A DNA stretch of 64,000 bases, from positions 1-64,000 of the forward strand of contig CAYFPS010000008.1 in NCBI GenBank assembly GCA_964345075.1. The letters run 5' to 3'. The stretch's first letter is position 1, and every line of letters begins with the position of its first letter. The translations under genes were made by a program, and so were the position numbers. Under the pieces are notes generated by a model. That model had not been told where the DNA came from and searched no databases. It saw nothing but the letters and a program-made list of their open reading frames with translations. The stretch comes from CAYFPS01 sp964345075. Lineage in GTDB: Bacteria; CAIWAD01. This document shows positions 19,534 to 27,091 of this stretch, piece by piece.

Positions 19534-20088
19534 ATGAGCTTTATCCGCAAGGCTGAGCTGATTGACGAGACGGGCCTGAAGCGCACGATTACCCGTCTGG
19601 CGCACGAGATCATTGAGAAGAACCGGGGCAGCGAAAAGCTGGCAATTGTCGGCATGCGCACGCGAGGCGTTTATGTCGCTGAACGGGTTGCAAAGGCCAT
19701 CGAACAGATCGAAGGCCAGCCGGTGCCACTGGGCAGTCTGGATGTGAGCTTTTATCGTGACGATTGGCGCATGCGGCTCAAGCAGCCGGAAGTTCAGGCC
19801 ACCGAGATTGATTTCGACATTACCGATCTGACGATTGTGCTGGTGGACGACGTGCTCTTTACCGGGCGCACTGTCAGGGCAGCGCTGGATGCCTTGATGG
19901 ATCTGGGTCGCCCGGCCTGCATTCAGCTTGCGGTGCTGGTGGACAGGGGGCATCGGGAGCTGCCCATTCGGCCGGATTACACGGGCAAAAATGTGCCGAC
20001 CAATCTGGGTGAAGAAGTGCGCGTCCGCATGCAGGAAGTCGACGGGGAAGAAGGAGTCTGGCTCGTGGAACAGCGGGAGGATGCATGA
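19534..20088 (+). CDS. pyrR: Bifunctional pyr operon regulator / uracil phosphoribosyltransferase PyrR
   Basis: This 184-residue protein is the UMP-responsive RNA-binding attenuation regulator with uracil phosphoribosyltransferase activity. It has the PRPP-binding motif VLVDDVLFTGRT and the PyrR pattern GIRTRG (here GMRTRGVYVAERV). The length is typical. ATG 19534 is preceded by CTGGAGGC and by the attenuator it is expected to control. The stop overlaps pyrB by four bases. Confidence 0.96.
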   Translation: MSFIRKAELIDETGLKRTITRLAHEIIEKNRGSEKLAIVGMRTRGVYVAERVAKAIEQIEGQPVPLGSLDVSFYRDDWRMRLKQPEVQATEIDFDITDLTIVLVDDVLFTGRTVRAALDALMDLGRPACIQLAVLVDRGHRELPIRPDYTGKNVPTNLGEEVRVRMQEVDGEEGVWLVEQREDA

Positions 20089-21059
20089 GCAGGGAACACG
20101 AGGCTGTGGTGCTTGAATCACCGGGCCTGAAGCACAGGCACTTGCTTGGCCTGGAAGATTACAGCGCGGAAGAGATTCACCTGATTCTGGACACAGCCGA
20201 GAACTTTCTGAAAGTCCTTGAGCGACCCATTCCCAAGGTTCCGACCCTGCGCGGCATCACCGTGGTCAACCTTTTCTTTGAAAACTCCACGCGTACACGC
20301 ATCAGCTTCGAGATGGCCGAGAAGCGCCTGAGCTGTGATACAGTCAACTTCTCTGCTGGAACGAGCAGCACGCAGAAGGGCGAAACCCTGCGTGATACGG
20401 CCCAGAACATCGAAGCCATGAAGATCGACGCGGTTGTGATGCGCCATTCTGAACCCGGCGCGCCGCTCTTTTTGACGAAGTGCCTGAACAGCGTGATCAT
20501 CAACGCCGGTGATGGCGCACACGAACATCCAACACAGGCCTTGCTGGACCTGCTGAGCCTCAGGCGCAGGCTGGGCAGTCTGGAAGGCAAGCGTGTGACA
20601 CTGGTGGGCGACATTCTGCACAGCCGAGTGGCGCTCTCCAACATATATGGGCTGCGCACACTGGGCGCCCGGGTTCAGGTTTGCGGTCCGGCACCGCTGA
20701 TGCCGCGCCACCTGGAAGATCTGGGCGTCGAGGTTTTCTGGAACATCGAGGAAGCTATCGAGAACAGCGATGTGCTCAATGTGCTGCGTATTCAGCACGA
20801 GCGGCATAATGCGCATCATTTCCCCAGCCTGCGCGAGTATCACGAGGAGTTTGGTGTTACGCTGGATCGACTGGAAGATCACGCTCCCGACGGTATGGTG
20901 ATCATGCACCCCGGCCCGATCAACCGCGGTGTGGAAATTGCCTCGAATGTGGCAGACAGCGATTACAGCATCATTCTGGAGCAGGTGACCAATGGCGTGG
21001 CCGTGCGCATGGCCGTGCTTTACCTCTTGCTTGGAGGAGACCGTCATGAGCAGGCTTGA
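20085..21059 (+). CDS. pyrB: Aspartate carbamoyltransferase catalytic subunit
   Basis: PyrB joins carbamoyl phosphate and aspartate in pyrimidine synthesis. The 324 residues carry the carbamoyl-phosphate loop FENSTRTR and the motif HEHPTQALLDL. The length is normal. No pyrI regulatory gene is present. The downstream overlapping dihydroorotase homologue lacks catalytic residues, as in the Pseudomonas-type PyrB-PyrC' holoenzyme. The start overlaps pyrR by four bases and the end overlaps pyrC' by fourteen. Confidence 0.97.
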   Translation: MSREHEAVVLESPGLKHRHLLGLEDYSAEEIHLILDTAENFLKVLERPIPKVPTLRGITVVNLFFENSTRTRISFEMAEKRLSCDTVNFSAGTSSTQKGETLRDTAQNIEAMKIDAVVMRHSEPGAPLFLTKCLNSVIINAGDGAHEHPTQALLDLLSLRRRLGSLEGKRVTLVGDILHSRVALSNIYGLRTLGARVQVCGPAPLMPRHLEDLGVEVFWNIEEAIENSDVLNVLRIQHERHNAHHFPSLREYHEEFGVTLDRLEDHAPDGMVIMHPGPINRGVEIASNVADSDYSIILEQVTNGVAVRMAVLYLLLGGDRHEQA

Positions 21060-22350
21060 TCAATTTCGTGGTGACGAGATTCTGTTAAAGGGCGCCCGGC
21101 TCGTGGACCCGCTGGCGGAGCTGGATCAGGTGACTGACCTGCGCATCGTGGACGGCCTGATTGCCGAGCGGGGTGATGACCTGGCGCCGCTGAGTGAAGA
21201 AGCTGTTGTGCTGGAAATGCAGGGACTGACGGTGATCCCCGGCATGATTGACTTGCGTGCGCGCTTTGGTGAACCCGGTTACGAGGAGCGGGAAACGATT
21301 CAGACCGGACTTCGTGCGGCTGCAGCAGGCGGCTTTGTGGCTGTCTGTGTGACGCCCGAGAATGAGCCAGTTTGTGACACAGCTGGTGCAGTGGAATTTC
21401 TGCTGGCGCAGGGCCGTGAAGAGACCTGCAGCCTGCTTCCGCTGGGCGCTGTGACCAAGGGGCTTGCCGGCGAGCGTCTGGCCGATCTGGGTGAGCTTGC
21501 AAGGGCCGGAGTCGCAGGCTACTGCGAAGGATCTGGCGGGCTGGGAAGTGCTGCTGCCCTGCGTGGTGCGCTTTCCTACAGCCGCATGTTTGGGCTGCCG
21601 CTGTTTGAAGAGCCTCGCGAAACAAGTCTGATGGGTGGGCAGGTGCATGAGGGTACTGCCAGCCTGAAAATGGGCATCAAGGGAATTCCGCGTCTGGCCG
21701 AAGACCTGGCTGTTTATCGCTCCATTCGCGTTGCCGAGTTTGAGGAGGCAGCCCTGCACTTGCAGCTGCTTTCCACCAGGGAGAGTCTGGAGCTTCTGGC
21801 AACGGCTCGCAGCCGTGGAGTAGCCGTCAGCGGTGATACAAGCCCCCAGCACCTCTGCTTCAATGAGCAGGATGCGATCGGCTTTGATCCCACACTGCGT
21901 CTGATGCCGCCCCTGCGCCCGGAGGAAGATCGAGTTGCACTCATTAAGGCTGCCGTAGACGGTACGCTGACGGCCATTTGCAGTGATCACCGCCCTGCCG
22001 AGTTCGACCAGCTGGACCGTGAATACGGTTACTGTCCATTCGGCTGCGCCAGTCTGGAAACGGCCTTTGCCGCAAGCTGGAAGGCACTGGTAGAAGCTGG
22101 ACACTGTGGTCTCGAGCGACTGATCGAACTCTTTTGTGACGGCCCGCGTGCTGTGCTGGGCCTGCCTCGCCCGGGCTTTGATCAGGGTGATCCAGCGGAG
22201 CTGTCCATCCTGAATCTGGAGCAGAGCTGGACCTACACCTGTGAGGATGCCGAGAGCCTTGGGATCAACAGTCCCTGGGAAGGCAGGGAGTTCAGTGTGC
22301 GCCCGCAGGGCATCATCAATGGTGACCGTGTGGCACTGCGCGAGGAATAG
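21046..22350 (+). CDS. pyrC': Dihydroorotase-like protein lacking metal ligands (PyrC'-type)
   Basis: A 434-residue member of the class I dihydroorotase family by overall pattern (VIPGMIDL...EPGYEE, GGFVAVCVTPENEPVCD). The zinc-binding HxH is replaced by R71-A-R73, the HAED segment reads FEEP, and the second metal His (HVST-like) reads LHLQLLST. D314 in CSDHRPA remains. It is therefore probably not a dihydroorotase. In Pseudomonas, a similar dead homologue is a structural partner of PyrB, and the 14-base overlap with pyrB fits that role. ATG 21046 is chosen because GGAGGA precedes it. A true pyrC should exist elsewhere. Confidence 0.88.
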   Translation: MSRLDQFRGDEILLKGARLVDPLAELDQVTDLRIVDGLIAERGDDLAPLSEEAVVLEMQGLTVIPGMIDLRARFGEPGYEERETIQTGLRAAAAGGFVAVCVTPENEPVCDTAGAVEFLLAQGREETCSLLPLGAVTKGLAGERLADLGELARAGVAGYCEGSGGLGSAAALRGALSYSRMFGLPLFEEPRETSLMGGQVHEGTASLKMGIKGIPRLAEDLAVYRSIRVAEFEEAALHLQLLSTRESLELLATARSRGVAVSGDTSPQHLCFNEQDAIGFDPTLRLMPPLRPEEDRVALIKAAVDGTLTAICSDHRPAEFDQLDREYGYCPFGCASLETAFAASWKALVEAGHCGLERLIELFCDGPRAVLGLPRPGFDQGDPAELSILNLEQSWTYTCEDAESLGINSPWEGREFSVRPQGIINGDRVALREE

Positions 22351-23425
22351 AGCCATTAGACTTCTCTTCGTCAACAGCACGCGCAAGTGGGGTGGTGTCA
22401 AAACCTGGACCCTGCGTGTTGCATCCAGTCTTCAGGCCGCCGGACATGGCCTGACGGTTGTCGGCCGAAAGGGTGATCCCTTCGTCGATGCTTGCCAGAA
22501 GGCTGGCCTGAATGCCCCGGGTCTGCCCTTTGGAGCCAGCTGGTCACCGCTGATGATCGCCCGCATGATCAGGCTGATCAAGAGAAAGAAGATTCAACTC
22601 GTCATCTGTAACACGGGCCGTGACCTATCGACTGCTGGCATGGCTGCATGGCTTTGCGGCGTGCCGGTGATTCACCGTGTGGGGTCCGTTCACGACTTTC
22701 GTGATACATGGGTGCGCCGATTCGTGCATCGCCTGATGGTTAATGCCATGCTTCTCCCTGCGCGCTGGATGGAGCAGGAGCTTAAGCGGAACTTCAGCTG
22801 GTTGGAGACAACTCCCTTCATGATCAGCCATCACGGCGTCCGGCTAGATGTCACACAGGCAGATCCGGCCAGAAGCAATCCGGTCAGGATCGTGATCTGT
22901 GGTCGCCTGCATCGCGAAAAGGGCCAATTGGGTCTGCTGAAAGCGCTTGCCGGAATCAAGGCAAACTGGGAGCTGGAACTGATTGGCGAGGGCGATTACC
23001 GCCCGGTGCTGGAGGAATGGATTCGTACCCATCTATCAGACAGGCCAGTCAGGCTTAGCGGCTTCTGCAGCAATGTGCCCGATCGTTTGGCCGAAGCCCA
23101 GCTGGCGGTGATCTTTTCGGATCACGAATCCATTTCCAATGTGGTGCTGGAGTACATGGCAGCCGGTCTTCCTGTGCTTGCCAGTGATTTGCCCGGTATC
23201 CGCGAAGTCGATCCTGATGGCCGGGCGCTTGTCTTTGTATCACCGGGAGACGTCGACGGTCTTTCCAAGGTGCTGGATAGATTGATCAAGGACGGGGACG
23301 AGCGGCTGATGCGTGGCCGGGCCAGTCGGGAGATTGCACAGGACTTTAGTCAGGATCTTGAGCGAAAGCGGCTTGAGCAGGCTTTCAGTGATTTGATTGC
23401 GAGCCGGAAACAAGCCAGGGGCTAA
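22319..23425 (+). CDS. GT4-family glycosyltransferase
   Basis: A GT-B fold glycosyltransferase of about 368 residues. Seen are an N-terminal FVNSTRKWGGVKTW, the Glycos_transf_1 region (VRIVICGRLHREKGQLGLLKAL) and the nucleotide-sugar E-x7-E motif ESISNVVLEYMAAGLPVLA. Donor and acceptor are unknown; envelope polysaccharide or LPS work is likely. The start is uncertain. ATG 22319 overlaps pyrC' by 32 bases, while a GAGGAA at 22341 sits well for an ATT at 22354, just before the conserved IRLLFVN. The 3' end overlaps the convergent M14-type gene by 41 bases. Confidence 0.85.
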   Translation: MVTVWHCARNRAIRLLFVNSTRKWGGVKTWTLRVASSLQAAGHGLTVVGRKGDPFVDACQKAGLNAPGLPFGASWSPLMIARMIRLIKRKKIQLVICNTGRDLSTAGMAAWLCGVPVIHRVGSVHDFRDTWVRRFVHRLMVNAMLLPARWMEQELKRNFSWLETTPFMISHHGVRLDVTQADPARSNPVRIVICGRLHREKGQLGLLKALAGIKANWELELIGEGDYRPVLEEWIRTHLSDRPVRLSGFCSNVPDRLAEAQLAVIFSDHESISNVVLEYMAAGLPVLASDLPGIREVDPDGRALVFVSPGDVDGLSKVLDRLIKDGDERLMRGRASREIAQDFSQDLERKRLEQAFSDLIASRKQARG

Positions 23426-24527
23426 GCCCCTTTTCCAGCAATTCATCCTTATCGGGAAGACCGTCAAGGGTGATCGGCCTCTCGAAATGCAACATGTTCC
23501 AGGCATTGCAGAGCTCGCGAATGCCTTCCAGATGGCGCATGACGCGCAACTCAATGGGAATGCCTTCTTCTGGGTACTCTACCTGGTTCATGCCGATGGC
23601 CTGTGCCTGCTCGTAGCAGGGATCCTTTCCGGACAAAATCTGTGATACGCCCGTTTTGCCACGCAGTCGTCCCTGAATTGGATTGGCACTTTCCATCAGC
23701 GTCGCGTAGAGGCCATCCACCGCATCACCCAGCTCGCGGTGACTTAGTCCTCTGAGCTTTTTCGGCGATGGCTCAAGGCTGAAACTCAGGCCCTTCATCT
23801 CCAGACCGAAGAGAGCCATTGCGGACAGATCACCGGCCCGCTCATGAGATACAATCGCATTGATCACAGGGTATTCGATCGAAGCTTCGTGCAGGTCGAT
23901 CAGCAGGTCGATCTTTTGTGATACAATCAATTCATGGATTGCGGCCGCGATGCCTTCCGTAACGGTTCCATTCAGCCTGCCCGGAAAGCAGCGGTTGAGG
24001 TTGCGTGTTTCGCTACCTGCCAGCGTCTGGCCCGAAGGATAATGCAGAGTGATTTCCGGATCCGGCCACTGGTCCAGTGGATTGCTCAGTCTTCCACCCA
24101 TGCGGAAGCGGCGAAAGTTGCCCGATTGGTCCTTGATCAGATAGCTCTGCGGATGGCCTTCCTGTGGATCGGTTGCCGTAAAGGCAGAAGCATTGGCGCG
24201 GGGCAGGACCCAGACTTCGCCCTGTGATACATCGATGTTCTCAAGAAGCAGAACGGCTGCCAGGTAACCGGCGGGTTCATTGGGGTGTGCGCCGCCCAGC
24301 ACCAGAATGCGTCCACCCTCGGCCGCCCCACGAAAGAGGTAGACTTCGCTGTCGGCCCGCGTGTTCCTGAGTGCAGGGTTCCATTCGCTTAGCAGATGGC
24401 TTTCAGTAAGGGACGCAGAGGGGTGAAGGGCTTCCGGCTCCTGCTGCTTCAGAAAATCCCGGCCGCCGTAAAGCCCGACAAGCAGCAGAAGGGCAAGTGT
24501 CAGGATGCTTGACAGTTTCAGCTTCAT
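23385..24527 (-). CDS. M14 / succinylglutamate desuccinylase-aspartoacylase family hydrolase
   Basis: A 380-residue zinc hydrolase with an N-terminal signal anchor (MKLKLSSILTLALLLLVGLYGG), so it is periplasmic or membrane-bound. Zinc ligands are H81 and E84 (GGAHPNEPAG) and H213 (LIDLHEAS), with the family motif RNLNRCFPG (176-184). Such enzymes cleave acyl-amino acids or C-terminal residues; the substrate cannot be read. ATG 24527 is preferred over a GTG at 24536 because AGGTG is six bases upstream. It may be read through from the gamma-glutamyl operon behind it. GTGATACA is at 23918 and 24224. Confidence 0.8.
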   Translation of the reverse strand: MKLKLSSILTLALLLLVGLYGGRDFLKQQEPEALHPSASLTESHLLSEWNPALRNTRADSEVYLFRGAAEGGRILVLGGAHPNEPAGYLAAVLLLENIDVSQGEVWVLPRANASAFTATDPQEGHPQSYLIKDQSGNFRRFRMGGRLSNPLDQWPDPEITLHYPSGQTLAGSETRNLNRCFPGRLNGTVTEGIAAAIHELIVSQKIDLLIDLHEASIEYPVINAIVSHERAGDLSAMALFGLEMKGLSFSLEPSPKKLRGLSHRELGDAVDGLYATLMESANPIQGRLRGKTGVSQILSGKDPCYEQAQAIGMNQVEYPEEGIPIELRVMRHLEGIRELCNAWNMLHFERPITLDGLPDKDELLEKGLSPWLVSGSQSNH

Positions 24528-24699
24528 TTTTGGCACCTGCTGTCAGCCGATCTGGACAGGGCGAAAAAAATCTTCGAGAAATCCAGAATTTTTCGGGAAC
24601 CTGATTGTCCAGAAGACCGTTTGCTCGCACGGCCCCTGATTACCACCAGTGGGTGGGCGGGGGGATGGAGGGTGGGCGCACCTGTACATAAAACAGAAT

Positions 24700-24843
24700 T
24701 CATTTGACCAGCACCACCCGCAAAATCAAAGGCAACAAAACCAGCCCCGCCGTCAATCGCTCACGCCACGATGCCGCTTCCCAAAGTTCAGCCAGAACAG
24801 CCAGCGCCACCAGCAGGACAATCAACCAATAAAGCCAGAACAT
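24700..24843 (-). CDS. 47-residue membrane peptide coupled to the permease
   Basis: A 47-codon frame, ATG at 24843-24841 and TGA at 24702-24700. It encodes a hydrophobic peptide (MFWLYWLIVLLVALAVLAE, then a polar turn WEAASWRER, then LTAGLVLLPLILRVVLVK), suggesting two short membrane helices. Its ATG overlaps the permease stop by one base (TGATG), so it is probably translated by reinitiation. No homologue is recognised. It could be an accessory subunit of the TRAP-type carrier, but a chance frame cannot be excluded. Confidence 0.5.
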   Translation of the reverse strand: MFWLYWLIVLLVALAVLAELWEAASWRERLTAGLVLLPLILRVVLVK

Positions 24844-26153
24844 CAGAGCGCTCCTGCCAGCTGTGGACTGAAGATGATGATGGCCAGCCCCCAGAGCAGC
24901 ATCAGCAGCGCCGGAGCCAGGCAGACCTTCAGCACGCGGAAGTAATTGGATTCACCCACGACCTGTGCCGCGAAAATGCCTGAAAGAGCCGTAGGCGGCA
25001 TCAGGTCACCCAGTGCAGCCATCATGGAAAGGCCGGCACCCACCCAGATCTCCGGCTTGCCAAGCAGCGCCAGCAGGAAGGGAACACCCAGCACACTGGC
25101 ACTGCCAAAGGCACTCACCGCGCCGAAAACCGGCATGCTGACGCCGATTCCCAGGTAGGTCAGCCATTCCGGCAACTTGAGCACACTTAGCACCAGCTCG
25201 CCGCGCTGGCCGGTCAGGGTCATGATTTGTATGAAGCAGCCAACGCCCACCAGAATGGCCATCACGGGAAGCGCCTGTTTGACTGCACTGCGAAAGGCCA
25301 CCAGCAAGTTCAGTGGCTTGCCCGTGAAGAGGCCTGCCAAGGCGCCCAGCATGAAGATCAGCGGGAGTCCGAGGGAAGGAACCGTCCCCGGCAGCAGCCG
25401 CGGAGCCGTCATCAGCGCCAGCACAAGGAGAAGCGGAGCCAGCAGGATCAGGGCCTTGAGCGGACTTCTTTTTTCAGGATCCAGACCCTGTAGCGCGGCG
25501 CTCAGGTCGCCCCGCTTCAGGGGGCCATAGCCCAGCCAGAGCGCGCAGACCACAAGCAGCGGCGCACTAAGCAAAAGCAGCGGAAGCGTGAAGCCCAGAT
25601 AGGGCATGTCCACACCGGAGCCGATGATCATGACTGGCAGATTGACCGGCGGGGCCACCATGCCCAGAATCGCTGCAATGGCAATAAAAGCGCCGGCACG
25701 GGCGCGGGGCATGCCCATTCGCATCAGGGGACCGGCAGCAATCGCGCCAGTCGTGAGGACGCTGGCGGTGGTCAGGCCGGTCAGCAGACCGGGAAAGGCC
25801 ACAAAAGCCGCCATGCCGATGGCCAAAAGGGCCGGCTGCCTGCCCAACGAACGCAGAATCCAGCCGGAAAGGGCGCTCAGCAGCCCATTCGCTTCGATCA
25901 CCTGCATGAAGAAAAGCGCTGTGGCCATGATCAGCATGGCGTCGATGTAGACGAAACCGCCTTCCAGCAGGTGACGCCAGAGATTTTCACCGTAGAGCTC
26001 GAAGCCCTCTACAACCGGGTTGATCAGGGGAACACCACCGATCAGCCCGCCGAGGATCGCGGCCGCAGCCAGCGCCAGACCCACCGGCCAGCGGAAGCGG
26101 AAGTTCAGCAGAATAAAGAGCACGAGCATGCCAGCCAACGGAAGCAGGTTCAC
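24843..26153 (-). CDS. TRAP-type (DctM-like) large permease
   Basis: A 436-residue inner-membrane carrier with about 11-12 hydrophobic segments. The DctM-like core is GLTTASVLTTGAIAAG, followed by MGMPRARAGAFIAIAAILG and MVAPPVNLPVMIIGSG, and is repeated in the second half (GAVSAFGSASVLGVPFL; MPPTALSGIFAAQVVG). No DctP binding protein or classic DctQ is adjacent, though a 47-aa membrane peptide follows. It starts inside the PgsW-like stop (four-base overlap) and lies downstream of gamma-glutamyltransferase. Import of glutamate or a gamma-glutamyl product is an inference. Confidence 0.75.
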   Translation of the reverse strand: MNLLPLAGMLVLFILLNFRFRWPVGLALAAAAILGGLIGGVPLINPVVEGFELYGENLWRHLLEGGFVYIDAMLIMATALFFMQVIEANGLLSALSGWILRSLGRQPALLAIGMAAFVAFPGLLTGLTTASVLTTGAIAAGPLMRMGMPRARAGAFIAIAAILGMVAPPVNLPVMIIGSGVDMPYLGFTLPLLLLSAPLLVVCALWLGYGPLKRGDLSAALQGLDPEKRSPLKALILLAPLLLVLALMTAPRLLPGTVPSLGLPLIFMLGALAGLFTGKPLNLLVAFRSAVKQALPVMAILVGVGCFIQIMTLTGQRGELVLSVLKLPEWLTYLGIGVSMPVFGAVSAFGSASVLGVPFLLALLGKPEIWVGAGLSMMAALGDLMPPTALSGIFAAQVVGESNYFRVLKVCLAPALLMLLWGLAIIIFSPQLAGAL

Positions 26154-27091
26154 TGAATGTCCTCCACGGGCACTTCGCCGTCGTGTTCACAATCAATGCC
26201 CCAGCTCCTGGCCAGTTCGAGGATGCCCGAAAAGTGAAGCACGGGCATGCCGTATTCAAAGTAGATCTGCATCAGACCCTTGATGCCCTCCTGACTTTCC
26301 GGCATGGCCAGAGCCAGTCTGGCCTGATCGCCCAAAAGACCCGTGCCCGCGTTACGGGCAAAAGCCGTGGAGCCTAGGACGGCGTGGCCACCGCCCACAT
26401 TGATCAAAAGGGAGAGGTGCTCGGGCACACCCATGGCGCGCTGGCGCAGTTCCACGCCCTGACGCAGGCTGCCCGGATGCCGTGATACAGGCATTTCCCG
26501 CAACAGCTCTTCCGCGGCGTCGAGGCTTTCCAGCATGGAAGAACTCATGCGGTCGCCACTGCCGCCCGGTGTGACAAGCAGGCTACCTGTTTCCAGCATG
26601 CCGCGCTCGCGTAGTTCGGCTTCCATGGCCGGCCAGTTAAAATCATGCTCATTGGCACCGTAGCTGGATGCCCCCAGACTGCTCACGCAGCGATAGGGAA
26701 TTCGGCCAGCTTCCAGCGTCAGCAGCACTGCCAGATTGAGGCCGGGAAAACTGCCGGTCATGGTTACGGCCACTGTATCACGAGAATCGATGCCCAGGCT
26801 GTCCAGCAGCTGGGCAATTACCGAGCACCATTCTGCGCGAGCCGCGCACTGCTTGCTTTCAAGATGTCCTAGGGTGCTGGTGTAGATGCCATCACTGGAG
26901 CCGATCAAGCCGCTCAGGTTCGGATCGAGTTCGGGATCCCAGCTCTCGCTGGCGCGCCTCGTCGCCAGTACCCAGCCACTGGCCCGGTTCCAGGCCCTCT
27001 CGGCTTTGTCGATTCGACGCTGACTGATCTCGGCTGAAAGCTGAGCAATACTGCCGCTTAGCAGCAGAAGTAGCAGAAGGCCAATTCTCAC
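26150..27091 (-). CDS. PgsW-like poly-gamma-glutamate system protein
   Basis: A 313-residue protein with a signal peptide (MRIGLLLLLLLSGSIAQLSA). It matches, from memory, the poly-gamma-glutamate system protein family (PgsW, TIGR04332). The signatures are TGSFPGLNLAVLL, SLGASSYGANEHDFNWPAME and LINVGGGHAVLG. The biochemical role of this family is not established; it is usually near poly-gamma-glutamate synthesis genes. Here pgsB/pgsC are absent and the partner is gamma-glutamyltransferase. It overlaps both neighbours by four bases. A TGTATCAC copy (26774) encodes S-R-D-T on this strand. Confidence 0.75.
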   Translation of the reverse strand: MRIGLLLLLLLSGSIAQLSAEISQRRIDKAERAWNRASGWVLATRRASESWDPELDPNLSGLIGSSDGIYTSTLGHLESKQCAARAEWCSVIAQLLDSLGIDSRDTVAVTMTGSFPGLNLAVLLTLEAGRIPYRCVSSLGASSYGANEHDFNWPAMEAELRERGMLETGSLLVTPGGSGDRMSSSMLESLDAAEELLREMPVSRHPGSLRQGVELRQRAMGVPEHLSLLINVGGGHAVLGSTAFARNAGTGLLGDQARLALAMPESQEGIKGLMQIYFEYGMPVLHFSGILELARSWGIDCEHDGEVPVEDIQ

